NCBI GenBank assembly: GCA_009760855.2
Contig: WPIO01000196.1
Span: 30,001 to 72,500 of the forward strand
Length of the DNA: 42,500 bases
From: Cristatella mucedo
Lineage: Eukaryota > Bryozoa > Phylactolaemata > Cristatellidae
Direction of reading: 5' to 3'
Shown: one piece after another, positions 28,770-39,163 of the stretch
Numbering within the stretch: the first letter of the stretch is position 1
How the letters are laid out: every line of letters begins with the position of its first letter
Translations under genes and position numbers: made by a program
Notes under the pieces: generated by a model
Seen by the model: the letters and a program-made list of their open reading frames with translations, nothing else
Told to the model about the DNA's origin: nothing
Database searches by the model: none

Positions 28770-29310
28770 TCGCACCTTCGCACCTGCCCAACCCAATTCC
28801 CGTATCTCCGCCGCAGCCGGAGCGAGCAGAGGGCGGACTTTCAAGCCTCCATTTTTCTCCACTGGCACCGTGCAATTACTCACCGCTCAATCGCTCTAAC
28901 ACTCAATCGCTTCCGCATTTGTGCCATGCAATCACTCAACCTGCTTCCTTCCGTGAGCAGGTGCATCGAGGAACCGATCTGTTGGAAGCATTTAGGCAAA
29001 AAAAGTCTGCTAAATGCCGACACCTCCCTCGTGACTAAACGATGACTCACCTCTCAAACTTAAGTCGGGAAGTAAGTAAAAGTAAAGGTCTGGAAGAAAT
29101 GTCAAGAGTTAGTTAGTTGGTCTTCGCTTCGTGCCACTCTGCCCGTGCACTGCAGCTTCGTGGCCTCTCCGAGCGTACCTGTATGTGTACCTGCATGTGT
29201 ACCTGTGTGTGCCCTACGAGTGTCTGCATGTGCCTTGCTGTGGCTGCGAGCGGTACGCTATGCACCCCGCGGTCTACGTCAGTCTACCGTCATTCTACTG
29301 GTCAGTCGTC
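28770..29310. other. No recognised gene
   Basis: Mixed sequence, with GTACCTGTATGTGTACCTGC-type short repetition near 29175-29210. Nothing recognisable. Confidence 0.3.
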
Positions 29311-29313
29311 AGA

Positions 29314-29605
29314 AGTCTCGTGCAGTCTCGCTGTGTCTCGTGCAGTCTCGCTGTGTCTCGTGCAGTCTCGCTGTGTCTCGTGCAGTCTCGCTGTGTCTCG
29401 TGCAGTCTCTCTGTGTCTCGTGCAGTCTCTCTGTCTCGTGCAGTCTCGCTGTGTCTCGTGCAGTCTCGCTGTGTCTCGTGCAGTCTCTCTGTGTCTCGTG
29501 CAGTCTCGCTGTGTCTCGTGCAGTCTCGCTGTGTCTCGTGCAGTCTCGCTGAAGTCTCGTGCAGTCTCGCTGAAGTCTCGTGCAGTCTCGCTGAAGTCTC
29601 GCTGA
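29314..29605. repeat. 20-bp minisatellite, about 14 units
   Basis: Unit TCTCGTGCAGTCTCGCTGTG, itself a diverged 10-bp dimer (TCTCGTGCAG / TCTCGCTGTG). The last units carry a GAAG variant. It generates long spurious frames on both strands. Confidence 0.96.
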
Positions 29606-29609
29606 GCAG

Positions 29610-30325
29610 CCTGCAAGTCGGTCGCCTGCAGGATCGCGGCGACAGAAAGCAGGTGCGACGAGTGCGACCAGCGAGCGAGCGTACCCAGCGAGGCCGCATC
29701 GGCCGTATCGAGGGTTTTGCTGTCGAACAAATGTCAGGAGTCGAGCAGCAGCAGTTCAGATCCCTTCGAAAACAATAAATGTGTTCAAATTGCTCGATCG
29801 TGCGTTGTTCATGCTCGGTCGAGGCTGCAGACGACGAAACTGACGCACGAACGCCTCACGAACGTGAGAGTCGATGCTACAAAAAGCTGCAGCTGCGACG
29901 GCTCCGCGACGCAGAGTCTTGAATCTCGTGCATTATCGTGCAATTATTTACACTCCTAATGCAATAAGGTTTTGATACTAGTTTGGATTCTTCTGATTCT
30001 GGAAATCGAGTGAGACAGAGAGCGAGAGAAACACAGAGACAGACAGAGGCAAGCGCGAGAAAGCGAAGAGGCAGCGAGCGAGATAGAAACAGAGAGAAAA
30101 TGACCGATACGACGTGATCACGTGACTGTTGAGACAGTCACGTGAACATATACATGAAGCTGGTATGTAAGCTAACCTTATTAGTAGTGAAGCTCTCTCG
30201 CTAGAAACGATGTGGTGATAGTGAATTGCGAGCTGACTGTGTGCATCCTGCCACTAGCCAGATTTGCTTGCTGACCCTGCGAATGTCACCTCTCACCAGG
30301 TTATCCTTGTTGACCTTGTTCGCGA
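29610..30325. other. No recognised gene; palindromic CACGTG hairpin
   Basis: Unique-looking sequence with AATAAA at about 29774. A perfect 12-bp inverted repeat TCACGTGACTGT / ACAGTCACGTGA lies at 30118-30129 and 30134-30145. Purine-rich at 30005-30105. Confidence 0.4.
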
Positions 30326-30329
30326 TATT

Positions 30330-30605
30330 GAGCCGTGATGGCATACTAGGTAAGGCGGCTGCTTTTCATGACCTCGATCCTGAGGTCGTGGGTTCGAATC
30401 TTGCCGTGTGCGATCGTTTATTGCCGCTGCAAGCGGTGGTTATAGCCGTACAAGGCTCTTCTATCGCTATGCAAAAGAGGCCGTGTAATCAGCCGTGTAT
30501 CCTTTTAACCATGTCATCGTGCTTCCTTTGCAACAAATGCAAAGTGCCTGTACAGAGATTAAGTTCTCTGAGGGTGCTATATGAATCTATTATTATTATC
30601 ACTAT
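30330..30605 (+). mobile_element. SINE family A, best copy, with LINE-A tail
   Basis: tRNA-like head with box A (TGGCATACTAGG, 30339-30350) and box B (GGTTCGAATC, 30391-30400). The body is ATTGCCGCTGCAAGCGGTGG, then AAAGAGGCCGTGTAATCAGC. The tail AAAGTGCCTGTACAGAGATT, AAGTTCTCTGAGGGTGCTAT and an ATT run are homologous to the LINE A 3' end. No TSD was confirmed by eye. Confidence 0.88.
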
Positions 30606-30619
30606 TTCTATTATTAACA

Positions 30620-31262
30620 GATCGGAATGAATACGACACGCTGCGCTTAGGTACCAGGTACCCGCACCCGCTGTTCGATCCGACGCGGTGGTCACGTGAC
30701 TGTCGAGACAGCCCCTCCTCTCGAATCCGCCCGTTCCCATGGAATGAAAGGCCATGAAGCACCGGAGGCATGGTGGCCGGTGGCAGGTGCTTGGCGGTGG
30801 CGCCGGCCATCTGTGCGACCAATTGGTGCCGCCGCCGAGTACTTGGGCGGCGGTCGAGTCCTGACCAGCGTTGACATTGCTGCGGGTGAGCAGGAAGACC
30901 CAGCTGTCATTAGGCTGACAGGATGTCGGAACGGAGGGTAATCTATCTTACCGACAGCGGCCCGGGCACAGCGTGCCGGTGCACAGCGATCCCTACTATT
31001 ATCGCCAGCTATTGCCAGTGAGTGCCGGTGAGGCCTTATGCTTGCTGCCGATCTACACAGAGAACCGGAGTGCGGCGGCGATACGCCGGATGTAGACTAA
31101 CAGCGACGGTCAGAGGTCAGACGGACAGATGATGTCCAAGCTCAGAGGGTTCTTCCCTCAGGCAGAAGGGGCCGGTGAGGTCCTTCGTGCTGAAAGTCAG
31201 AACTGGTTGAAGGCGATGCAGTTCTTTTATTATAGAAACTAGCCGAACAGCAAGTTTACAGT
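30620..31262. other. No recognised gene
   Basis: Holds a second copy of the TCACGTGACTGT-CGAG-ACAG half hairpin near 30692-30712. The rest is mixed GC-rich sequence without recognisable coding potential. Confidence 0.3.
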
Positions 31263-31263
31263 C

Positions 31264-31768
<505 letters not shown>

Positions 31769-31794
31769 GCAGCAGGACTAGCAGCAGCAGAGCT

Positions 31795-32085
31795 GAGAAA
31801 CCCACCTATCTGGGATAGCATTTAGTGGGTTCCTGCGATTTGTCCTTGTTATGCGTGCTGACACTGTGCATGCTGCCACTAACCACACTTGCATGCTGAC
31901 CCTGTGCATGTCACCCCTAACCATGTTATTCATTTGGTTTGTATATCAAGCATGATACTACTCACCATTCAATTGCATTTCTCTTTGCAGCAAATGTAAA
32001 GCACCTAGAGAGAGATTGAGTTCTATGAGGGCGCTTTATCAAGTGCACTATTATTATTATTATTATTATTATTATTAGCAGAAGC
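31795..32085 (+). mobile_element. LINE family A 3' end
   Basis: Begins in the last ORF codons (CACCTATCTGGGATAGCATT, compare 38458), then a 3' UTR nearly identical to 38480-38720, the stem-loop (GTAAAGCACCTAGAGAGAGA) and (ATT)n. The CT array lies directly 5' of the truncation point. Confidence 0.88.
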
Positions 32086-32314
32086 AGCAGCAACAGCATC
32101 GACAATAATTTTTAGCTGCAGGGTCATAGCTTGTAAGCTTGCAGATCATGTTGTACGTTCTTTCAATCTTTTTTTGTAAAATCCTGTCAAATGTTTGCCT
32201 ATGTAATTATGCAAGTACAAACGCGGTTCAGTGGTTTCTGAACAGAAGTCCTGTGTTAAGAACACAGCTTACGCAATGGGCGTGCAAGTCCCAGGTTAAG
32301 TAATTCAATGCATC

Positions 32315-32565
32315 TCAGTCTCTAACTCCATAAAGCCACAAAGACTATGTGGGTGAGTTACGCAGGAGAGTCTTCTACAGCTCTTCTACACCTTCTGTCT
32401 CCAACGGTCTATAAGCGTAGGAATGAAACGGCTAGTGTGGTTCTTGGTAGAGGACCTGAATGCAGAATCTGATGCAGCAGTTCAGCTCGGTAAGAAGGAG
32501 CCAAGCCCGTGGCCTTGACCTCGTGGGTCAGCGTCAGAGCTGGACTTCGATCCGCTGACGTCACC
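32315..32565 (-). mobile_element. LINE family B 3' fragment
   Basis: Minus-strand match to 24805-25270: CATAAAGCCACAAAGACTAT, GTGGGTGAGTTACGCAGGAG, TGCAGCAGTTCAGCT and AAGGAGCCAAGCCCG-GGCCTTGACC. The middle part is deleted. Confidence 0.7.
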
Positions 32566-32824
32566 GGACGCTACTTCAGCAAAGGAGGTGCATGTCTGAC
32601 ACTGACGGGAATTTGTTAACTAGCCTCGCAGCCATGTTCACCAGATCAACATTAAAACGTTAAACTTTGCTTATTAACGTCAAACTTTGCCTTTCAGCCA
32701 TATTCACCACTAGCTGCAGTCTGGCCTAATGGCTTTTTTCGGTAGCCAAAGTCAAAGTGGAAATGCAATAATTTAGCAGAGATATAACCAGCTAGTTAAA
32801 TGCTTTGCAAGCCACCGTGGATGA

Positions 32825-33245
32825 CAGTTTCAAATCTTAGATAGAGAACTGATGTGATGGCTAGCTGCAAAGGCAGTGTTCCTAATGAAACTTTCAAAAC
32901 TTGGGCAGCTGTCAAAGACTAAATTCTGAGCACGTGGCGCCGGTCGCACAACAGCATCGCCTATTACAAAAGCAAAGTATTCTAGTCCAGCCACGAGCTT
33001 AGGGTGTCCTATGAGAAGAAGTTCGGTTTTATCGTCGTTTAGTTTTAAGGAAATTTGCAGACATCCAGGATCCAATTTCTGCACGGCAACCGTTCAGTCT
33101 ATCGGTTGCTGCAGCAGATTTTGACGCTTGAAGTAACAAATACAGCATCGTCTCATCAACATATAAGTGATAGCCGATCCTACGGGCGAGAATCACTTTT
33201 CCCTGAGGTTCAGTGTAGAATGGAGAACAGCAAAGAACCGAGGAC
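32825..33245 (-). pseudogene. Decayed LINE RT fragment, minus strand
   Basis: On the minus strand, in two frames: GSVLGSLLFSILH, IGYHLYVDETMLYL (YADD-type box degraded to YVDE), IGSWMSANFLK and LKLNDDKTELLLIGHPKLV. This is the palm domain of a CR1/L2-type RT, diverged from the copy at 37490. A (CCCCT)n tract truncates its 5' side. Confidence 0.8.
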
Positions 33246-33250
33246 CGACC

Positions 33251-33386
33251 CTCTCCCTCCCCCCCCCCCTCCCCTCCCCTCCCCCCCCCCTCCCCTCCCC
33301 TCCCCTCTCCTCTCCCCCCCTCCCCTCCCCTCCCCTCCCCTCCCCTCCCCTCCCCTCCCCTCCCCTCCCCTCCTCTCCCCTCCCCC
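33251..33386. repeat. (CCCCT)n tract
   Basis: About 135 bp of CCCCT pentamers with longer C runs. The complementary strand is G-rich and of the kind that can form G-quadruplexes. Confidence 0.96.
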
Positions 33387-33634
33387 ACAATAAACAGATT
33401 GAATACGATCGGCCAAGCGAAATCTGAGTCAGGCCAGTGCCTCGTCTGCCATACCGATCGTTGTTCTCAATCGTTTAAGTAGGATCAATAGTGTAATCAA
33501 TAGTGTCGAACGCAGCTGGCAGATCCGGCTAGGGCATTGGCATTCCCGCCGTTGACATTGCTGCACAGGATTTCATTGGTCACTCAGGTGAGAGCAGTTT
33601 CAGTGGCACGGTATCACCTGAATCTTCATCAAGA

Positions 33635-33765
33635 ACAAGGTGAATGTATTTGATGGCCGAGGTCGTGGGCTCGAGTCCCGGCGCACGATGGGTTGGCACC
33701 TGAATTGAGATTTAATTCTCTCAGGGCGCCATACAAAAGAATTATATTCTTCATCCTGGTGCTTT
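33635..33765 (+). mobile_element. SINE family B
   Basis: GGTGAATGTATTTGATGGCC, box B GGTCGTGGGCTCGAGTCCCG, GGTTGGCACCTGAATTGAGA, tail TTTAATTCTCTCAGGGCGCC and ATACAAAAGAATTATA. Same family as 11645 and 27495. Confidence 0.78.
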
Positions 33766-33944
33766 ACAGCGGTCCATGTCGCACACGAGGGTTAGTGTCA
33801 TTTAAGGTATCGAACGTGCAAAACCAAACAAGTATCATATTTGGGCCAGAATGTCAAAGCGAACATGAATACTCGTATTGCTAGCAGTTAATAATATATA
33901 AGTATATAACAGCACTTCCTACTTGCGTCACGACACCTCCTGAC

Positions 33945-34035
33945 TTGACCGTGATGGCACACTAGGTAAGGCGGTTGCTTTTCAAGACCTCGGTCTCGAA
34001 GTCGTGGGTTTCAATCCCGAGTGCAGATTCCGTGA
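33945..34035 (+). mobile_element. SINE family A head
   Basis: ACCGTGATGGCACACTAGGT (box A), AAGGCGGTTGCTTTTCAAGA and GTCGTGGGTTTCAATCCCG (box B), nearly identical to the head at 30330-30410. The body after about 34035 is not recognisable, so the copy is truncated or recombined. Confidence 0.8.
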
Positions 34036-34039
34036 CTGA

Positions 34040-34545
34040 TGACTCTGTGGTTGTTCTGTGCTCGCTAATCGCAATCGGTTTTCATGTTCCCCAATTCCAT
34101 TCGTCGAGTAGTAGTAGGCGCTTCCGAAATGTCGGACGCAAATCAATTTTTCGCCACAAAGCAGGCGGTGCTCGTGAGACAACTTTTACCTACCCATCTA
34201 CTCTCACTCAGGCCGATAGAAGCATGCGAAGAAGCACTGATTATGTTGGTCCGCCAGGCTGCAGGCAGAAGCAATGGCCGCTAGCAACTCAGTCGCTCCG
34301 AGCGAAGGGCCAGCAAGTGACAGTGTGACGTTGAAATCTGCCGCCTGCAGAGAATCCCGGGCTGCAGCTGTAGTGCAGACCGAACTGCGACTGCTCAATG
34401 AAGCGACAATGGCTGCCCGCGTCATCGATCCCAGTAGCTCCCGAAGGTCAGCCAGCAGCACATGCAGTACATGGCAGGCAAGCGAGTTTGCAGTCAGGTT
34501 CTGCGTGTACACGCGATTGTATAAATGACTGAGTAGAACTGAATA
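34040..34545. other. No recognised gene
   Basis: An ATG-initiated frame of 84 codons (34274-34528) begins MAASNSVAPSEGPASD but has no recognisable homology or splice context. Confidence 0.25.
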
Positions 34546-34628
34546 CCAGCAAGGCCAAGGCCAAAACCAGTACCAGCAAGGCCAAGGCCAAAACCAGTAC
34601 CAGCAAGGCCAAGGCCAAGGCCAGTACG
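34546..34628. repeat. 27-bp tandem repeat, three units
   Basis: Unit starts CCAGCAAGGCCAAGGCCAAA and ends ACCAGTA; three units, the last one diverged. Confidence 0.93.
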
Positions 34629-34629
34629 A

Positions 34630-35640
34630 GCACGTGGTAGATCTCGCGATTTGTCACGTGTACTACCTGGACGAAGCCAGCCAGCTGACCTGCAAGAGTA
34701 CCAGCTGCAAGCAGCAGAAGGCAGAAGGCAGAGGTGTGTGGTGGTGGTGATGCTGATCACCTGGTTGCCGGCAGGACAGCAGGTTGCAACGCAATAAATA
34801 GATCACGTGATAGATCGCCTGATCTATCGCAGGGATTCTTATGAGGCTCGGCCTGTTAGCCTAGCGAGGGAACCTTATGGAAAACGCATCACTAAAGTGG
34901 GCACGCTGGCGGTGACATCCGAGGGACAGGCCGCCAGGACGTCAACAAGCAAAACAGATGCTTAAGGCTGGCACTCCTGTCGCAGCTACTGCTGATGCTT
35001 CTGCAGCTGCTGCTGCTGCTGTCGTACTGATCTGCTGCTGCTGCTGTTGCAATACTGATCTGCTGCTGCCGCAGTGCTACTGCTGTGCAACAGCTAATCC
35101 CGAGCCAGTCGGTCCCACTCTCAGCTGTCATGGTGCCTACTTGGTGGCGAGTAATCACTAAATATATTATGACAACAGGTCGGTTATCCTCACAGCAGCG
35201 ATCTCATTGCTTATGCTCCTAACTCAGCTGCGGTTCCACCGATTTCCTTAGTTCCATTGGCCGGTCGGCTGTGACTCAAGCAGATGCAACTGTGCTGCTC
35301 AGACGCTGCCGAATTCTGTGCCTCCCATCGAAGCAAAACAGCTCAGCTCGGCTGCCACTTGGATGACACTTTGATGGCTGCATCATTTGCTCGCGGTCGA
35401 ACTCGACTCGGCACGTCTAGTTGGCCAGCCACTGTTACTACACTGTGCATTGCTGCCCTGCGGGAGCCTTGCGGAAGCCATTATTATTTCAGAGCCAGCA
35501 CTCTTAAATAGCCGGATCAGCTGCGCTGCGGCCCTTGGCGAGTGCCCAATTCTGAGGAGCCCAATTCCGTCGGCACGGCTCTCAGTCAGACTCTCCTCCC
35601 TTCTTCTATTCCTATTCAAGCTCTCTCTCTCTCTACATAC
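34630..35640. other. No recognised gene
   Basis: Contains CTG/CAG runs (34985-35070) and a near-palindrome GATCACGTGAT (about 34801). Short frames only. Confidence 0.3.
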
Positions 35641-35646
35641 ATCTTA

Positions 35647-35733
<87 letters not shown>

Positions 35734-35759
35734 CAAATATATATTCCTACTTCTAGTCT

Positions 35760-35797
<38 letters not shown>
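35647..35797. repeat. (TA)n then (ATCT)n microsatellites
   Basis: TA tract 35647-35730 and ATCT tetranucleotides 35759-35797. Confidence 0.96.
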
Positions 35798-35799
35798 AA

Positions 35800-36565
35800 T
35801 GTCTGTCTATCTGCCTGCCTCTCTATTTGTCTATCTGCCTCACCTCGTTTTCATTCGTTGCGAATTCGGCCGCGATGCTTTCCTTTCGCGCGCACAACCG
35901 GAAGCTAGCTCTAGTCCGGACAAACGCGGAAGCGGAAACGGAGCGTCTTAGAAAGAGCGGCTTGAAACGTCAGCCGCAGACGTTCGCCAGGAAACTCATG
36001 CATAGATATGCCTAGACACTGGCCTCGCCGCCGCCGCCGCCGCGCGCGACTGAGACTTCTGTCGCTTAAAGTGCAGCGAAGTCAAGCCGCCGCCGCCGCC
36101 GCCGCCGTCGCCAGTAGCGACGATAATGCAGTCGCCGCGCGTCTCTCCGCGGTTTCGATGTGTCGCCACGTCCTACACGGATACCGCGAGCCACAGCGGA
36201 TATCTTTCGTCTAGCGTTCGGCTTCCGGTCGCCGTGCCGATCGCCGCTGAAAAATCGGCCGCCGCGATTACAAGAAGCCGAGCGTGGCCCGCGCGCGCGC
36301 TCGCATCCATTCGCACCGGAGCGACCTCGGACGCCGCACTGGGCAGCCGGTGACGTCGCATCGAATTCGCGCCCCTTTAAGTGAGGGGACCGGTTCGGCG
36401 AGGTTTCGGTACCGAGCGCGCACGCTTTGACCTCGTTAACTAGGTCTTCGCGCGGTCGCGGACGCCGCGCGCCGCGCCGATCCAGTTCGACGCGCCGCCC
36501 GAAGTCGCGGTCGGTCGCGACGACGAGTCGGAGTGCACGCGCGAACCTTCGACGGCCGCAGCTCG

Positions 36566-36596
<31 letters not shown>

Positions 36597-36940
36597 GAAG
36601 GCTGGACTGCGACGAATTGTCGCCGCATTCGTCCGATCCGATTGAGCGAAAATCAACCGGAAATCGGCGCCGCTAAGCGCATTCGAATGTCGAGCGAACG
36701 CCGCAGTACGCGGTCAGTGCGACGGACTTTCACGCCGTTGCGCATTCTCGCGCGTCCTCGTGCACGCGGACTTCACCTCGCGGCGCCTCCGCCTCGCGCA
36801 CGTGCGCGAGCAACCCGCTGGAATCGAGCGGCGGCATCAGCCGGCGAGGCGAAAAGAGAGGCTGCGAAATCGGCGAAGTCGCTCCGCGACTTTGGATTCC
36901 GCATTTCCAAAGCAACAACGAAACACTTCAAACACTACAA
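35800..36940. other. CpG-rich region, no recognised gene
   Basis: A dense CpG block from about 35860. Frames are open on both strands; the plus frame ending at 36015 reads KLALVRTNAEAETERLRKSG near its end, which looks like possible coding sequence but is not a family I know. A CCG run (36550-36595) adds poly-Ala frames. It could be a promoter-type CpG region or hold an unrecognised exon. Confidence 0.3.
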
Positions 36941-36944
36941 AACA

Positions 36945-37145
36945 CTTCATTCAGGCCGATTCAAAGGCAGCCTCTCTTTTGCGCAGCAAGAGAGGAGCCT
37001 CTGCGGCAGAGGCTCTTCCCGCCGGCTCGCGGTCAGCGATGAAGAATCACCCGCCGCCGCCGCCGCAGGACTCGAACCCGCGACCTCGGGACTCAGTTCG
37101 TGAAAAGCAGCCGCCTTACCTAGCGTGCCATCGCGGCTCACCGAT
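36945..37145 (-). mobile_element. SINE family A, minus strand
   Basis: Minus strand: TGAGCCGCGATGGCACGCTA (box A), GGTAAGGCGGCTGCTTTTCA, GAGGTCGCGGGTTCGAGTCC (box B), then ATTCTTCATCGCTGACCGCG and AAAGAGAGGCTGCCTTTGAA. Diverged body but a clear head. GCC repeats have expanded just after box B. Confidence 0.82.
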
Positions 37146-37267
37146 TCAAGTCCACTTCCTTGCTCCGGTGAGACCGCGGCATTTCTCGCCACTGCGGGCG
37201 CGCCGCGCTCTTGTGCAATCGTCCGCCAGCTGCAGCTCCTCGCAGCCGACTTCCTGCGGATGTATAA

Positions 37268-37472
37268 CTTATTATTACTATTATATATAATATATATATA
37301 TATTATATTTATATTATTATATTGTCATATTATTATGTTATTATTATTATCATATTATTATGTTACACATACATATTATATATACGTTGTTATATATTAC
37401 ATATATATTATATATATATATTTATATTTTTATTTATATATATATTTATATATTTATATATTTATATTTTTG
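37268..37472. repeat. AT-rich tract, (TA)n and (TTA)n
   Basis: About 200 bp of TA/TTA repeats directly 5' of the LINE A truncation point. Confidence 0.93.
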
Positions 37473-37479
37473 GAGACTC

Positions 37480-38745
37480 CAGAGTGTTGATGTGAATGGA
37501 CAAAGATCATCTGAAGTACCTCTAAAATATGGAGTACCTCAGGGCTCTGTGCTAGGTCCGGTCCTTTTCACCGTCTATACTCTCCCTCTCGCTGATGTGA
37601 TTGCCAAGCACAATCTAGGCTTTCACTTCTATGCGGATGACACTCAGTTGTACCTTTGCTTTGATCCCTCCCAGCCTTCGAGCACCTCAAATTCTCTCAA
37701 CTCACTTGCTGCATGCATTGATGACATCCGATCATGGATGGCAGCAAATTTTCTAAAACTAAACGATGATAAAACTAACTTACTAGTTATGGGCAAACCT
37801 AGTGTTATTCAGAAATTGGAAAGGCTGACTTTCAAAATTGGCTCTGCCAGCATATCTCCAGTTGCATCAGCTCGAAATCTAGGTGTCATATTCCAAAGCG
37901 ACCTCTCGTTAGACGACCACATCAGCTCCACAGTCAAATCAGCCTATTTTCAGCTTCATAACATTGCTAAAATTAGGGCTTGTTTAGATAAGGATACCAC
38001 GTCCAAGTTGGTCCATGCATTCGTGACATCTCGTCTCGACTTCTGCAACTCACTGCTTACTGGCCTACCAGCATGTGCGATCAGGCGATTGCAGCTGGTG
38101 CAAAACTCTGCAGCTAGGCTTGTCTGCCGTGAGCGTCGCAGTTGCCACATTACTCCACTTCTCGCCGACCTGCACTGGTTACCAGTCAAGCAACGGATTG
38201 ACTTCAAGGTTTTTGTCGCTCACTTTTAGGTCTCTTCATTCTATGGCTCCAGCCTATCTTTCAGAGATACTACCCCATCAGGCAAAGCATCGTACCACTC
38301 GCTTTTCGGAATCCAACAGTCTAGAAATACCTCGTACAAACCTTAAATCCTTTGGAGACCGTGCATTTAGCTCGTATGCTCCCACAGCCTGGAACTCCCT
38401 CCCGACCTGCATCAGAACATCCCCTGACCTGACCACATTTAAAAGAAACCTAAAAACATACCTATTTAGGACAGCATTTAGTGGGTCCTTGTGATTCGTC
38501 CTCGATGTGCTTATGCGTGCTGACACTGTTCATGCTGCCACTAACCACATTTGCATGCTGACCCAGTGCATGTAACCCCTAACCATGTTATTCATTTTGT
38601 TTGTTTTTCAAGCATGATTTTACTTACTATTCTATTGCGTATCACTTTGCAGCAAATGTAAAGCGCCTAGAAAGAGATTAAGTTCTCTGAGGGCGCTTTA
38701 TCAAGTGCAATATTATTATTATTATTATTATTTATTATGTATATT
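37480..38745 (+). mobile_element. LINE family A (CR1/L2-like), best-preserved copy, 5'-truncated
   Basis: An RT frame open from the AT tract to 38229 shows, in order, GVPQGSVLGPVLF, FHFYADDTQLYL (intact YADD catalytic box), DDIRSWMAANFLKLNDDKTN, ARNLGVIFQSDLSLDDHISS, VTSRLDFCNSLLTGLP, LVQNSAARLV and LHWLPVKQRIDFK. A frameshift near 38215 moves the C-terminal part (SMAPAYLSEILP, FGDRAFSSYAPTAWNSLPT) to another frame ending at 38494. The 3' UTR, stem-loop (38660-38702) and (ATT)n follow. The N-terminal endonuclease and early RT motifs are missing, so it cannot be autonomous. Confidence 0.93.
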
Positions 38746-38749
38746 ATTT

Positions 38750-39132
38750 ATGCGGATGTATATTTGTGATGTATTATTTGTAACTTCGCTCTAAACTTGG
38801 ATGCAGGCTGGCAAACGTAATGCTCCTTGCAGATGGCCGATCGATCGTCGTCGCTTCCGCTCGTCATCGGCGAGTTTCCTTCGGCTGAACGCGACGATAG
38901 AACCGCGTAGCGCGAAGGCCGCTCGCCGGATGAGTACTAATCGCAGCGGCGTTGCATTGGGCGCGGCGTTACCATTTCCACCGGGTGCTGACGAAACCGA
39001 ACGCAGCCGACGGAGCCGCAGCGCTTGCGCGCGTTCGCGCCGGTTCGCTGGTCCGCAGCCGCTTCCGGCTCGACGGGCTGATCGGCGGCGGCGTCCGTGA
39101 CTCATCGGGCGAGGCGCAATATTTTCCGCTGG
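38750..39132. other. CpG-rich stretch, no recognised gene
   Basis: Frames are open on both strands for about 100 codons (38801-39100 plus, 39105-38791 minus). Composition-driven, with no family recognised. Confidence 0.3.
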
Positions 39133-39163
39133 CTCGCTAGCTAGCTAGCTAGCTAGCTAGCTG
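39133..39163. repeat. (CTAG)n microsatellite
   Basis: About seven self-complementary GCTA units. Confidence 0.95.

Noticed and set aside
29131-29778. 215-codon frame ending at an AATAAA
   Set aside because: Most of it is the 20-bp minisatellite; the stop overlapping AATAAA looks coincidental.
30330-30415. tRNA gene
   Set aside because: Box A and box B are present, but the sequence is one of several dispersed copies with a SINE body and LINE tail, and no clean cloverleaf could be drawn.
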